Shown here in pieces: positions 1-8,332 of a stretch of DNA of 38,411 nt (its first letter is position 1; the number at the start of each line of letters is the position of its first letter). The notes below the pieces were generated by a model that saw only the letters and a list, made by a program, of their open reading frames with translations, did no database searches and had not been told where the DNA came from. The position numbers and the translations under genes are program-made. Source of the stretch: an uncultured Pseudomonadota bacterium (GTDB taxonomy: Bacteria; Pseudomonadota; Gammaproteobacteria; Burkholderiales; Methylophilaceae); the NCBI GenBank assembly GCA_903876765.1, contig CAIRBH010000006.1, positions 1 to 38,411 on the forward strand. Direction: 5' to 3'.

Positions 1-576
1 ACTGCACCGGTCGCAGGTGCCACCCCAGTAACAACCACAACTGCTGGTACTGGTTATACAGGTACTGTAACGTGGAGTCCTTCAGTCAGTGGTACGTTTG
101 CGTATAACACCGCCTATACCGCGACTGTGACATTAACCGCTGCGAGTGGTTATACCTTGGATGGTGTCACAGCTAACTACTTTACTGTGAGTGGGGCAAC
201 TGCGACTAACTCAGCCGACTCAGGGGTGGTGACAGCAGTGTTCCCATCTACGCTTCCATCAGGCTATGTTAGCCATAATGGATTAATTTGGGCTTATTTG
301 ACCGACGCAAACTGGCCTCCCGCGAATAGCATTTGTAGCACATCAACTGCACTTGACTACACTCAAGGAACATGGCGCTTGCCTACTATAAATGAATTAG
401 AAAATCTAGGAGAATATCTATTAATCTATCGCGGTATAGGACGTTCAATGCCTGAAGGCTGGACATCTGACCGGGCTTGGTCTTCTAGCAGTTACACCTA
501 CTACGACTTTGAGGCTGGGGATACTGTCCAAGATTTTAGATCTGCAGTTGGCGTGTATTGTGTTCACCCGTTTTAG
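1..576 (+). CDS. C-terminal part of a repeat-containing surface protein with Lcl/DUF1566-like end (5' truncated by window)
   Basis: The reading frame is open from the first base and ends at TAG 574-576, so the start lies outside the window; an internal GTG at 127 is not a likely start. The first ~80 residues are a Thr/Gly/Val-rich beta-type repeat unit (tandem YTGTVTWSP, YTATVTLTAASGYTLDG and FTVSGATATNSADSGVVTAVFP elements) of the kind found in secreted bacterial surface proteins. The last ~90 residues (GLIWAYLTDANW, GTWRLPTINELENL, WSSSSY, YCVHPF) match the pattern of the Lcl/DUF1566 domain, a lectin-like fold in collagen-like and other adhesins. A secreted or cell-surface adhesin is inferred. 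No binding partner can be named from the sequence. Confidence 0.6.
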   Translation, partial: TAPVAGATPVTTTTAGTGYTGTVTWSPSVSGTFAYNTAYTATVTLTAASGYTLDGVTANYFTVSGATATNSADSGVVTAVFPSTLPSGYVSHNGLIWAYLTDANWPPANSICSTSTALDYTQGTWRLPTINELENLGEYLLIYRGIGRSMPEGWTSDRAWSSSSYTYYDFEAGDTVQDFRSAVGVYCVHPF

Positions 577-1007
577 TAAAATAGAATTCACTTTAAGGGG
601 TGGGTGCAGTTGATATAAAGCTCCGGGTTTTATCCTAGACATTATCGAATGTGTAATGAAATCAAGGAAGTCTAACCTGATCAATTTTAGTTTTAGCCAT
701 TTATTGATCATGCTTTAAAGTACTATTTTTAGATTTGATATTATTTTTTTGAATATATGCTAGTGGGGGTTAGTCGTGCATTTACCCAGAAAGCGGTTTA
801 ATTTTTGCTGAGCAAAGTCCGTTTTAAAATCATTAGCCCCCTTACTTTTTAGCTTAGATTGCTGATGATTTGACTAAAATCTCTTGTTGAAAAAATATAA
901 AATAGTAAGTAAAATCATAGTACTTAATCTTGTTTTACGGGGCTAAGTGTATGAGCAATAAGTAGTCATTATCTAAAACTTTATATTCAATAACAGAGGG
1001 GCAATTT
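577..1007. other. AT-rich intergenic region
   Basis: 431 bases without a credible gene. The reading frame seen on the minus strand at 445-711 overlaps the end of the surface-protein gene and has no family features. I see no clear terminator behind the surface-protein gene. The only structured signal is a sigma70-like promoter at 887-915. Confidence 0.5.
887..915 (+). promoter_or_regulatory. sigma70-like promoter for the small secreted Cys protein
   Basis: TTGAAA at 887-892 and TAAAAT at 910-915 are separated by exactly 17 bases, each one mismatch from consensus. Transcription would start near 922 and leave an ~85-base leader before the ATG at 1008. The surroundings are very AT-rich, so chance matches are possible. 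Confidence 0.4.
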
Positions 1008-1289
1008 ATGAACTTTGGAAAAAATCTATTGGGCAAGTGTGTGTTATTAGTAGTATTAATGTGTTCTTCTGTAGTTATTTTTGCACAGCAGGATAATCGT
1101 CAGGGTCCTCCGCCCAGACCGCCACAAGAAGCGCTAGATGCTTGTAAGTCATTGCAAGCAAATCAGGAGTGTAGTTTTACCTCTCCAGAGGGTAAGGTGA
1201 CGGGAACGTGCTGGGCACCTGAGGATAAGCCCCTTGATTGCAAGCCTAATAATGCTAAGCATGGGCCATCTCAAGAAAATCAAAGATAA
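1008..1289 (+). CDS. small secreted cysteine-containing protein, function unknown
   Basis: 93 residues. The ATG is preceded by a good Shine-Dalgarno (GAGGGG, 7 bases upstream). The N-terminus is a clear signal peptide (basic start, hydrophobic stretch ~10-25, cleavage probably after IFAQQ or FA). The mature part is a Pro/Gln-rich stretch (QGPPPRPPQEAL) followed by four cysteines in C-x8-C-x13-C-x8-C spacing around residues 46-78, compatible with two disulfides in the periplasm. I do not recognise a named family with certainty. The gene stands alone, with long gaps on both sides and its own promoter candidate. Confidence 0.6.
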   Translation: MNFGKNLLGKCVLLVVLMCSSVVIFAQQDNRQGPPPRPPQEALDACKSLQANQECSFTSPEGKVTGTCWAPEDKPLDCKPNNAKHGPSQENQR

Positions 1290-1693
1290 AGCAAAATTAT
1301 GATTGCGGTCAAATTAAATTGACTGGATAAATGCGTATAGACTTTTGCACGAGCGGCCCATTATTATTAATTGCTAGTAAAAGTAGCAATTAAGCAGCCA
1401 AGACGATTTTTCTTGGGGTCATGCTGCCCAATAGCATGTTGGGACGCTTGTGATTTCATCTCTTTACTTATTTCAGTATGTTATGATTGAGCCTATGGGC
1501 TGATGCAGTGAATTGTATTTGTCGCGAATTTAAATTTAAATCTCGCCCTCCCAACCAACGCAATCACCATGCTGGAAAATATGAATCATTGTTCTTTGTT
1601 GTGCACAAGCATCATTAAGTATTCCTTAATTCGTGGCGGCTATTCTGTCGCTGTAGATTCTCAACCCACTCATTTTTATTTGGCCCGTTTAAT
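1290..1693. other. intergenic region upstream of the ccm operon
   Basis: 404 bases with no plausible coding frame. It holds a perfect 10-bp inverted repeat (1367-1393, separate entry) and a short imperfect one near 1397-1416. No TATAAT-like box was convincing, so the promoter of the ccm operon remains unplaced. Confidence 0.4.
1367..1393. repeat. perfect 10-bp inverted repeat
   Basis: Arms TTAATTGCTA (1367-1376) and TAGCAATTAA (1384-1393) with a 7-base loop. No T-tract follows on either strand, so this is not a standard intrinsic terminator. It could be an operator or an RNA hairpin ~90 bases downstream of the small secreted protein gene. Confidence 0.5.
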
Positions 1694-2311
1694 ATGTTAA
1701 TAGCGCAGGATCTAGCTTGCGTGCGTGGCGACCGATTGCTATTTAAGCGCGTGGGTTTTGAACTGAGCGCTGGCGGCTTGCTCTATGTATTGGGCGAAAA
1801 TGGCACTGGTAAAAGTAGTTTACTAAGAATGCTGTGCGGTCTGTTAATGCCAGAGCAGGGCGAGATTTTTTGGCAGAACAAAAAAATTAAAGAAAATGCA
1901 GAAAATTATTTGCCCAATTTAACTTATATCGGCCATTTAAATGGCCTGAAAGATGACCTCACGGCCTTAGAGAATTTGCAAATTTCAGCGCGTCTAGCTG
2001 GCAATGATGTGACGGACAAACAGACTTTGGCAGCGCTGAGTGCAATCGGCATAGCGCGCTGTGCCAATTTGCCAGCACGGGTGCTGTCTCAAGGGCAAAA
2101 AAGGCGGGTAGCACTGGCGATGCTGTGGCTAACGCAAAGTCAATTATGGATTTTAGATGAGCCATTTGCCGCCTTAGATGTGGCTGCAACCGAGGTGCTG
2201 GCAACACGATTGGGTGAGCACATGGCCAATGGCGGCATGACCATCATCACCACGCATCAAGATGTTGCGATTAATGCGCGCAATACGCAAACTTTAAGGC
2301 TGAACGCTTGA
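1694..2311 (+). CDS. ccmA: CcmA, ATP-binding subunit of the haem-handling ABC complex
   Basis: 205 residues, normal for CcmA. It shows Walker A GENGTGKSS (Lys40), an ABC signature written LSQGQ (130-134) and Walker B LWILDEP (Asp154/Glu155). CcmA is the cytoplasmic ATPase of the CcmAB(CD) complex; ATP hydrolysis releases haem-loaded CcmE from CcmC for cytochrome c maturation (system I). The ATG at 1694 has no obvious Shine-Dalgarno and the frame stays open upstream, but the N-terminus MLIAQDLACVRGDRLLF fits the family start. First gene of a nine-gene ccm operon. The stop TGA overlaps the start of ccmB. Confidence 0.95.
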   Translation: MLIAQDLACVRGDRLLFKRVGFELSAGGLLYVLGENGTGKSSLLRMLCGLLMPEQGEIFWQNKKIKENAENYLPNLTYIGHLNGLKDDLTALENLQISARLAGNDVTDKQTLAALSAIGIARCANLPARVLSQGQKRRVALAMLWLTQSQLWILDEPFAALDVAATEVLATRLGEHMANGGMTIITTHQDVAINARNTQTLRLNA

Positions 2312-3012
2312 ACACGCGCAAAACCAATGCTAAGACTAATGCTTGGACCAGTGCTTGGCTCACGGTGCTTAAGCGTGATCTGCTGCTGGCGTTACGTAGG
2401 CGGTCTGATATTGCTACGACGCTATTTTTCTTTGTGATTGTTTCTAGCCTTTTTCCACTAGGCATAGGCCCTGAAGCTGCCGTCTTGAGCAGCATTGCCC
2501 CAGGTGTGTTATGGGTGGCGGCATTATTGGCTGGCATGATTTCACTATCGCGCTTATTTGCAGCAGATTTTACCGATGGCACTTTAGAGCAAATGTTGCT
2601 TGCGCCTCAACCCTTGGCTTGGCTAGTCACGGCAAAAATTCTAGCGCATTGGCTAGTGTGTGGCTTGCCCGTGGTGTTGCTCGCACCGCTAATAGGCTTG
2701 CAATACGCTTTGCCAAATGAAGCCTTATTGGTGTTGGTTTATTCGTTATTACTAGGTACGCCAGCGTTGAGTTTAATCGGTGCTATTGGTGCGGCGCTAA
2801 CCTTAGGCGTGCGTGGCAGTGGATTATTGGTTGCATTGTTGGTGCTGCCATTGTATATTCCAGCACTGATTTTTGGGGCTGGGGCGGTGGCGGCCAGTCA
2901 GCATGGTATGAGCGCTCAAGCGCATCTGTCTTTGTTGGCAGCCTGTTCTTTATTGTCTTTGGTACTAGCCCCTTTGGCCACTGCGGCCGCCTTACGCATT
3001 TCTGTAGAGTAA
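2308..3012 (+). CDS. ccmB: CcmB, membrane subunit of the CcmAB complex
   Basis: 234 residues with six hydrophobic segments, the CcmB pattern; the family is usually ~220 residues. It partners CcmA in the inner membrane. The start is a TTG at 2308 that overlaps the ccmA stop (TTGA), which implies translational coupling. The first ~15 residues (Asn/Thr/Lys-rich) are longer than in most CcmB proteins and the first conserved stretch is LKRDLLLALRRRSD. A Gly-rich region near LIGAIGAALTLGVRGSGLL is typical. Followed seven bases later by ccmC. Confidence 0.93.
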   Translation: MNTRKTNAKTNAWTSAWLTVLKRDLLLALRRRSDIATTLFFFVIVSSLFPLGIGPEAAVLSSIAPGVLWVAALLAGMISLSRLFAADFTDGTLEQMLLAPQPLAWLVTAKILAHWLVCGLPVVLLAPLIGLQYALPNEALLVLVYSLLLGTPALSLIGAIGAALTLGVRGSGLLVALLVLPLYIPALIFGAGAVAASQHGMSAQAHLSLLAACSLLSLVLAPLATAAALRISVE

Positions 3013-3019
3013 ATTTAAT

Positions 3020-3763
3020 ATGCACATACACTGGTTTAAATATTCTTCCCCGCAAACCTTTTACCCTTTAGCTGGCAAAATGATTCCTTGGTTTGCTGCG
3101 TTGGCGGTGCTATTGACCATCGCTGGTTTGTATGTGAGTTTTGCCATCGCGCCGACTGATTTTCAGCAAGGCGAGGCCTATCGGATTATTTTTGTACATG
3201 TGCCTGCCGCTTGGATGTCTATGTTTATTTATATCGTCATGGCGGGTTGGGCAGCGCTAGGCTTAGGTTTTAATGCTAGGTTGTCGGCCATGATGGCGCA
3301 AGCTTTAGCCCCTACAGGTGCGATTTTTACCTTACTGGCCTTGGTCACAGGCTCGTTATGGGGCAAACCTATGTGGGGCGCCTGGTGGGTATGGGATGCG
3401 CGTTTAACTTCTGAGCTGATTTTACTGTTTTTATATTTAGGTTTTATGGCTTTGCAGTCTTCAATTGACGACCCGCGCCGCGCCGACCGCGCTGGGGCAT
3501 TATTGGCCTTGGTCGGTGTGGTCAATGTGCCGATTATTTATTTTTCTGTGAAGTGGTGGAATACCCTGCATCAAGGTTCAACCATTAATATGGGTGTTGC
3601 CCCTAAAATGGCGATGACTATGTTGCTAGGGATGCTGCTGATGGCGCTGGCATTTTGGATGTATAGCATCGCCGTGGCCTTGATGCGAGTACGCTGTATT
3701 ATGTTAGAGCGGGAGCGCAGCACGGATTGGGTAAAAGCGTTATCAACAGGAGGGCAGGCATAA
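3020..3763 (+). CDS. ccmC: CcmC, haem-presenting membrane protein
   Basis: 247 residues, six membrane helices. The tryptophan-rich haem-handling motif WGAWWVWDARLTS lies at 119-131. The two histidines that ligate haem in CcmC are present at His60 (FVHVPAAW) and His184 (WNTLHQGS), the same numbers as in E. coli. CcmC loads periplasmic haem onto CcmE with the help of CcmD. Its stop TAA overlaps the ccmD start (TAATG). Confidence 0.97.
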   Translation: MHIHWFKYSSPQTFYPLAGKMIPWFAALAVLLTIAGLYVSFAIAPTDFQQGEAYRIIFVHVPAAWMSMFIYIVMAGWAALGLGFNARLSAMMAQALAPTGAIFTLLALVTGSLWGKPMWGAWWVWDARLTSELILLFLYLGFMALQSSIDDPRRADRAGALLALVGVVNVPIIYFSVKWWNTLHQGSTINMGVAPKMAMTMLLGMLLMALAFWMYSIAVALMRVRCIMLERERSTDWVKALSTGGQA

Positions 3764-3927
3764 TGCAATGGGCAAGCTGGTCAGCGTTTTTTAATATGGG
3801 CGGCTACGCATTTTATGTGTGGTTTTCTTTTGGACTTACTGCACTATGCCTGATTTGGGAGGTCTTAGCACTGCGTAAACGCAGCCAACAGGCTTTGCGC
3901 TTATCTCAATTATTGGCGCAAGATTAA
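3763..3927 (+). CDS. ccmD: CcmD, small membrane adaptor of the CcmABCDE complex
   Basis: 54 residues. The start was chosen at ATG 3763, which overlaps the ccmC stop and has AGGAGG about ten bases upstream; a longer frame from 3727 would lie inside ccmC and lacks this signal. One membrane helix (~[21 protein letters not shown]) is followed by a basic, polar cytoplasmic tail, as in other CcmD proteins. CcmD is needed for release of holo-CcmE from CcmC. Eight bases separate it from ccmE. Confidence 0.92.
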   Translation: MQWASWSAFFNMGGYAFYVWFSFGLTALCLIWEVLALRKRSQQALRLSQLLAQD

Positions 3928-3935
3928 GGATTACC

Positions 3936-4397
3936 ATGGCTCTTAAAGCACGGCATAAACGTTTTATATTAATAGGCATAGGCTTGGCATTAATAGGATT
4001 GGCGGCCATGCTGATATTGAATGCGTTTCAAAGCAATATGGTGTTTTTTTACACGCCAACGCAAGTGGCTAAGGGTGAGGTGCCAAAAAACACTGGCTTT
4101 CGCATCGGTGGTTTGGTTGAAGTGGGTAGTATTAAACGCGGTGACGATGGCTTAACCATACATTTTGTGGTGACGGATACCGCTAAAACTGTGCCAGTAT
4201 TATATAAAGGCGTGTTGCCCGATTTGTTTAAAGAAGGCAAGGGCGTGGTAGCTCAGGGTAAAATAGCAGCGGATGGGCAATTTGTTGCCAGTGAAGTGCT
4301 GGCTAAACATGATGAAAATTACATGCCGCCAGAAGCCGCCGCTGCTTTAAAAAGTGCCCAACAGCAAAGCAAGACTTTGGTCATGCCGAACAAGTAG
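3936..4397 (+). CDS. ccmE: CcmE, periplasmic haem chaperone
   Basis: 153 residues: a short basic N-terminus, one membrane anchor (~8-30), then the OB-fold periplasmic domain. The covalent haem-binding site HDENY is at 125-129 (His125 binds the haem vinyl group, Tyr129 ligates iron). CcmE carries haem from CcmC to the CcmFH lyase. It follows ccmD by eight bases. A 90-base gap separates it from ccmF, the longest gap in the operon. Confidence 0.97.
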   Translation: MALKARHKRFILIGIGLALIGLAAMLILNAFQSNMVFFYTPTQVAKGEVPKNTGFRIGGLVEVGSIKRGDDGLTIHFVVTDTAKTVPVLYKGVLPDLFKEGKGVVAQGKIAADGQFVASEVLAKHDENYMPPEAAAALKSAQQQSKTLVMPNK

Positions 4398-4422
4398 CAA
4401 GATGATTGCGACAAAATTTTTG

Positions 4423-4443
4423 TACTGAGCAATACTGAGCAAT
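4423..4443. repeat. 10-bp tandem duplication between ccmE and ccmF
   Basis: The decamer TACTGAGCAA occurs twice in direct succession (4423-4432, 4433-4442). It is non-coding and probably a replication-slippage product. No function can be assigned. Confidence 0.6.
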
Positions 4444-4487
4444 CAAGTAACACTGTAATACCCATTGAATATTAAAAGGATGTACAC

Positions 4488-6482
4488 GTGATTCCTGAAA
4501 TCGGCCATTTTTCACTCATTTTAGCGTTGCTAGTTGCGCTGGTGTTGGGTAGTTTTCCTATTATTGGTGCGGCGCGGGGTAATGCCGTATGGATGGGGCT
4601 GGCTAAACCATTAGCCCGCGTTCAGTTTATTCTCATCGCCTTGGCCTTTTTGTGCTTGGTGTACGCGTTTGCCTTTATGGACTACTCGGTCTTGTATGTT
4701 GCTAACAACTCAAATTCTAAGCTGCCTTTGCAGTTTCGTATTGCGGCTGTGTGGGGTGGGCATGAAGGTTCATTATTGTTATGGGCGCTTATTTTAAGTA
4801 TTTGGACTGTTGCGGTCAGCCTATTTTCTAAGCATATCCCCGATGATATGCGTGCCAGAATTTTAGGCGTGATGGGACTAGTCAGCGTAGGCTTCTTGCT
4901 GTTTATGTTGATGGTGTCCAATCCTTTTGAGCGCTTAATTCCAGCCGCTTTAGATGGCCGCGACTTAAACCCCTTATTGCAAGACCCTGGCATGATTTTT
5001 CATCCGCCTATGTTGTATATGGGCTATGTTGGCTTTTCTGTCGCGTTTGCTTTTTCTATTGCGGCCTTGCTAGGTGGTCAGCTAGACGCCGCCTGGGCGC
5101 GCTGGTCTCGCCCTTGGACCATACTGGCATGGATATTTTTAACCGTGGGCATTATGGCGGGCAGTAACTGGGCTTATTATGAGCTAGGCTGGGGCGGTTG
5201 GTGGTTTTGGGATGCAGTAGAAAATGCCTCATTCATGCCTTGGTTAGTCGGTACTGCGCTTATACACTCATTAGCCGTCACAGAAAAACGTGGCAGCTTT
5301 AAAGCTTGGACAGTGTTGCTGGCAATTTGCGCCTTCTCTTTAAGTTTGCTCGGTACGTTTTTAGTCCGTTCAGGCGTGCTCACTTCTGTGCATGCTTTTG
5401 CCACCGACCCTAGACGCGGCATTTTTATTCTGGCGTTTTTAGTGATTGTGATTGGCGGCTCTTTATTATTGTTTGCTTGGCGCGCTTCAACAGTCGGGCG
5501 TGGCGGCAAGTTCGATGTGATTTCGCGCGAAAGCTTTTTGCTGGCGAATAACGTGTTGCTGGCAGTGGCTGCCTTGTCTGTGTTGCTAGGTACGTTATAC
5601 CCATTATTTTTAGACGCGCTTAATTTAGGAAAAATCTCTGTAGGCCCTCCCTATTTTGATGCGGTATTTGCGCCACTGATGGCCCCTGCCATCTTTTTAA
5701 TGGGCGTAGGGCCAATAGCACGCTGGAAAGAAGCCGCTTTGCCAGAATTAGCCTTGCGTTTACGCTGGGCGTTTGGCATTAGCCTTGCCACCGCAGTGAT
5801 TTTGCCTTTAATGCTAGGCAATTTAACGCCCATGATAGGCCTGGGTTTATTTTTAGCCTTTTGGGTTTTTGCCAGCAGTGCCGAATTGGTCTATCAACGC
5901 TTAGCGAAGTCAGATTTGCCATTGCTAGGCCGCATTAAAGCCAATTCACGCGCTTGGTGGGGCATGGTAATTGCTCATTTGGGCATTGCTGTGTTTGTGT
6001 TAGGCGTCACCATAGTCAAAGGGTTTGAATCTGAAATTGCCGTTAAAATGCTGCCAGGGGACGTCGCGCATTTAGCTGGTTATGACTTTACTTTTGATGG
6101 GGTGGTTGATCGCATTGGACCAAATTATCAGGCTAGTCATGGGCAAATTCATGTAACTAAAAACGGCGTATTGCGCACCATACTAGAGCCAGAAAAAAGA
6201 CTGTATACCGTGACCAATATGCCGATGACTGAGGCTGGCATTAGCCCACACTTGTTGCATGATTTATACGCATCACTGGGCGAGCCGCTAGAAGGCGGCG
6301 CTTGGAGCGTGCGCATTTACCACAAACCTATGGTGGAATGGATATGGTTTGGTTGTTTAATGATGGCGTTCGGTGGCTTTTTGGCCTTGGCTGATAAGCG
6401 CTATCGTTTAAAAAGACGTGCCCCCAGTAAAGAAGTGAAAAGTAGTCAGCAGCCAAAAAATAGTAAAAAGGCCAAAGTATGA
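4488..6482 (+). CDS. ccmF: CcmF, haem lyase membrane subunit
   Basis: 664 residues, normal length, with about fifteen hydrophobic segments. The start is GTG 4488 with AAAAGGA seven bases upstream. The haem-handling WWD motif WGGWWFWDAVENASFMPWL lies at roughly 234-252. A large periplasmic loop precedes the last helix, and the C-terminus is a basic cytoplasmic tail. CcmF receives haem from CcmE and attaches it to apocytochrome c together with CcmH and CcmI. Its TGA overlaps the ATG of ccmG (ATGA). Confidence 0.97.
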   Translation: MIPEIGHFSLILALLVALVLGSFPIIGAARGNAVWMGLAKPLARVQFILIALAFLCLVYAFAFMDYSVLYVANNSNSKLPLQFRIAAVWGGHEGSLLLWALILSIWTVAVSLFSKHIPDDMRARILGVMGLVSVGFLLFMLMVSNPFERLIPAALDGRDLNPLLQDPGMIFHPPMLYMGYVGFSVAFAFSIAALLGGQLDAAWARWSRPWTILAWIFLTVGIMAGSNWAYYELGWGGWWFWDAVENASFMPWLVGTALIHSLAVTEKRGSFKAWTVLLAICAFSLSLLGTFLVRSGVLTSVHAFATDPRRGIFILAFLVIVIGGSLLLFAWRASTVGRGGKFDVISRESFLLANNVLLAVAALSVLLGTLYPLFLDALNLGKISVGPPYFDAVFAPLMAPAIFLMGVGPIARWKEAALPELALRLRWAFGISLATAVILPLMLGNLTPMIGLGLFLAFWVFASSAELVYQRLAKSDLPLLGRIKANSRAWWGMVIAHLGIAVFVLGVTIVKGFESEIAVKMLPGDVAHLAGYDFTFDGVVDRIGPNYQASHGQIHVTKNGVLRTILEPEKRLYTVTNMPMTEAGISPHLLHDLYASLGEPLEGGAWSVRIYHKPMVEWIWFGCLMMAFGGFLALADKRYRLKRRAPSKEVKSSQQPKNSKKAKV

Positions 6483-7006
6483 AACGCGGCTTAATTCCTT
6501 TGCTCATCTTTTTGGTGGTGGTCGGGTTTTTGTTTAAGGGTTTATTTCTTGATCCGCGTGAAGTGCCTTCGCCACTGGTGGGAAAACCCGCGCCGCAATT
6601 TAGTTTGCCAGTTTTAGATCACCCAGAAACTAAATTCTCGCCTAAAGATATGTTGGGCAAAGTTTGGTTGTTTAATGTGTGGGCATCTTGGTGCGCCGCG
6701 TGCCGCGATGAGCATCCGATTTTAGTGGAAATGTCTAAGGCAGGCTTTGTGCCAATTGTCGGCATGGATTACAAAGATACCCGCGCCGAAGCCCAGCAAT
6801 GGCTAGATCAAGGTGGCAACCCATACCAAACTGTGGCGGTTGATGCTGATGGGCGTGTGGGGATTGATTATGGCGTGTATGGCGTGCCAGAGACCTATGT
6901 GATTGATAAAGCTGGCGTGATCGCTTACAAACAAATTGGCCCAGTGACCTACGATGCGCTGCGTGACAAAATTATTCCCCTAGTTAAAAGGTTGCAAGCA
7001 CAATGA
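6479..7006 (+). CDS. ccmG: CcmG/DsbE, periplasmic thiol reductant
   Basis: 175 residues. An N-terminal membrane anchor (~4-22) carries a periplasmic thioredoxin fold. The redox motif is WCAAC (Cys72, Cys75) instead of the more usual WCPTC, and the cis-proline loop is GVPET (Pro137). The acidic GVYGVPETYVID region is typical of CcmG. It reduces the CXXCH cysteines of apocytochrome c before haem attachment, probably via CcmH. Both ends overlap neighbours by four bases (ATGA), so translation is coupled. Confidence 0.95.
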   Translation: MKRGLIPLLIFLVVVGFLFKGLFLDPREVPSPLVGKPAPQFSLPVLDHPETKFSPKDMLGKVWLFNVWASWCAACRDEHPILVEMSKAGFVPIVGMDYKDTRAEAQQWLDQGGNPYQTVAVDADGRVGIDYGVYGVPETYVIDKAGVIAYKQIGPVTYDALRDKIIPLVKRLQAQ

Positions 7007-7464
7007 CCTCAATACGTATCATTCGCTTACTTGCTTTGTTATGCGCACTGCAAGTGCCCAGTTTGTTGGCGCAAGAAGCACAACCTTTGCAGCCTAACGC
7101 CGCGGTAGAAGTGCAGGTAGAGCGGCTTTCTACACAATTGCGTTGCTTGGTTTGCCAAAACCAAACCATCGCCGATTCGCACGCTGAGCTTGCCCAAGAC
7201 CTCAAGCAAGAAATCCGTGAAATGGCCGCTAAAGGCATGACTGATCAGGCTATTATTGACTATTTGGTAGTGCGCTATGGTGATTTTGTCCGCTATAAAC
7301 CGCCATTTAACCCAGCCACCTCTTTGTTATGGTTAGGTCCATTTGGCTTGCTGTTGGCTGGTGCTATCGGCTTATTTACCATGTTGCGCAGACGTCAAAA
7401 AATGACAGCAGATGTACCATTGACTGCGGATGAAGCACGTCAAGTGAGCGAGTTGTTAAAGTAA
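7003..7464 (+). CDS. ccmH: CcmH, thiol-oxidoreductase subunit of the haem lyase
   Basis: 153 residues. A signal peptide (~1-23) is followed by the three-helix redox domain with the diagnostic LRCLVCQNQ (Cys48, Cys51) and one C-terminal membrane helix (LLWLGPFGLLLAGAIGLF). This is the short N-terminal type of CcmH, with CcmI encoded separately downstream. It overlaps ccmG by four bases and precedes ccmI by 28 bases. Confidence 0.96.
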   Translation: MTSIRIIRLLALLCALQVPSLLAQEAQPLQPNAAVEVQVERLSTQLRCLVCQNQTIADSHAELAQDLKQEIREMAAKGMTDQAIIDYLVVRYGDFVRYKPPFNPATSLLWLGPFGLLLAGAIGLFTMLRRRQKMTADVPLTADEARQVSELLK

Positions 7465-7492
7465 GTCAATTTAAGTCAATGAAGGAATTCTA

Positions 7493-8281
7493 ATGTTGGT
7501 ATTTTTTGCGATAGTCATATTATTGCTGGTCATGGTGCTCACTTTTATAGTGCGGCCTTTAATGTGGCCTAGTGCTGCGGTCAAAACCACTGGCGAGGCG
7601 GAAAAACGCGAGATTTTTCGCCAGCAGTTTGACGAGATAGCGCAAGACAAGCTAATCGGTATGCTAGACGCCGAGCAATATGCGATAGCCAAAACCGAGC
7701 TAGAACGCCGTATGCTGGATGAGCTAGCCTATTCTGAGCAAGCTGCAACGCCAGCTAAGCCAGATGTAAGGTTGGCTTTTAGCCTGATGATTATCATCCC
7801 TATTTTAGCTATTTATCTTTACTTGGCGATAGGTCGGCCTATGGCGATAGTGGCAGCGGATATGCCCATGCCTACAGCTGATACCAGCCTGCCTATAGCG
7901 GCAGAAATGCCTGCCAGTGTGCCTGCCGCCAGTGCCGCCAATTTAGTGGGCACGGTAAGTTTAGCGTCAGCATTGGCTAATAAAATTGACCCAGCGGCTA
8001 CCGTATTTATTTTTGCGCGGCCTACTAAAGGCGCACCTATGCCACTTGCTATAGTGCGTACCACGGTCAAAGACTTGCCTTACGCTTATCAGTTAGATGA
8101 CAGTACTACGCTGATGTCTGATGTTAAACTTTCGCAAGCGAGCGAAGTGGTGGTGGTAGCGAGAGTCTCAAAAAGTGGCGACGCTAAAGCGCGGGCGGGT
8201 GATTTGCAGGGCATCTCTGAAGTGGTTAAACCAGATGGTACATCGGCGGTCGATATTGAAATTAATCAAGTACTGCCATAA
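7493..8281 (+). CDS. ccmI: CcmI, apocytochrome c chaperone, lacking the TPR region
   Basis: 262 residues, against ~400 for typical CcmI. ATG 7493 follows AAGGA. Order: membrane helix 1 (~1-23), the cytoplasmic loop with the conserved pattern IFRQQFDEIAQDKLIGMLDAEQY, membrane helix 2 (~94-114), an Ala/Pro-rich linker, then the Ig-like C-terminal CcmI domain (VSLASALANKIDPAATVFIFARP to INQVLP). The tetratricopeptide repeats that normally sit between helix 2 and this last domain are missing, while the frame is intact. Last gene of the operon, ending just before a strong terminator. Confidence 0.85.
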   Translation: MLVFFAIVILLLVMVLTFIVRPLMWPSAAVKTTGEAEKREIFRQQFDEIAQDKLIGMLDAEQYAIAKTELERRMLDELAYSEQAATPAKPDVRLAFSLMIIIPILAIYLYLAIGRPMAIVAADMPMPTADTSLPIAAEMPASVPAASAANLVGTVSLASALANKIDPAATVFIFARPTKGAPMPLAIVRTTVKDLPYAYQLDDSTTLMSDVKLSQASEVVVVARVSKSGDAKARAGDLQGISEVVKPDGTSAVDIEINQVLP

Positions 8282-8296
8282 TTTAATATAAATGAC

Positions 8297-8329
8297 AAAA
8301 GCCAGTAGCAATTTTGCTGCTGGCTTTTT
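8297..8329 (+). terminator. bidirectional intrinsic terminator between ccmI and tRNA-Arg
   Basis: A 14-bp stem (8297-8310 with 8315-8328, one G-T wobble) closes a four-base loop. The plus strand ends in TTTTT and the minus strand in TTTTG, so it can stop the ccm operon from the left and the tRNA transcript from the right. Confidence 0.9.
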
Positions 8330-8332
8330 AAT

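Noticed and set aside
445-711. An 88-residue frame on the minus strand
   Set aside because: It overlaps the end of the surface-protein gene and shows no signal peptide, domain or ribosome site.
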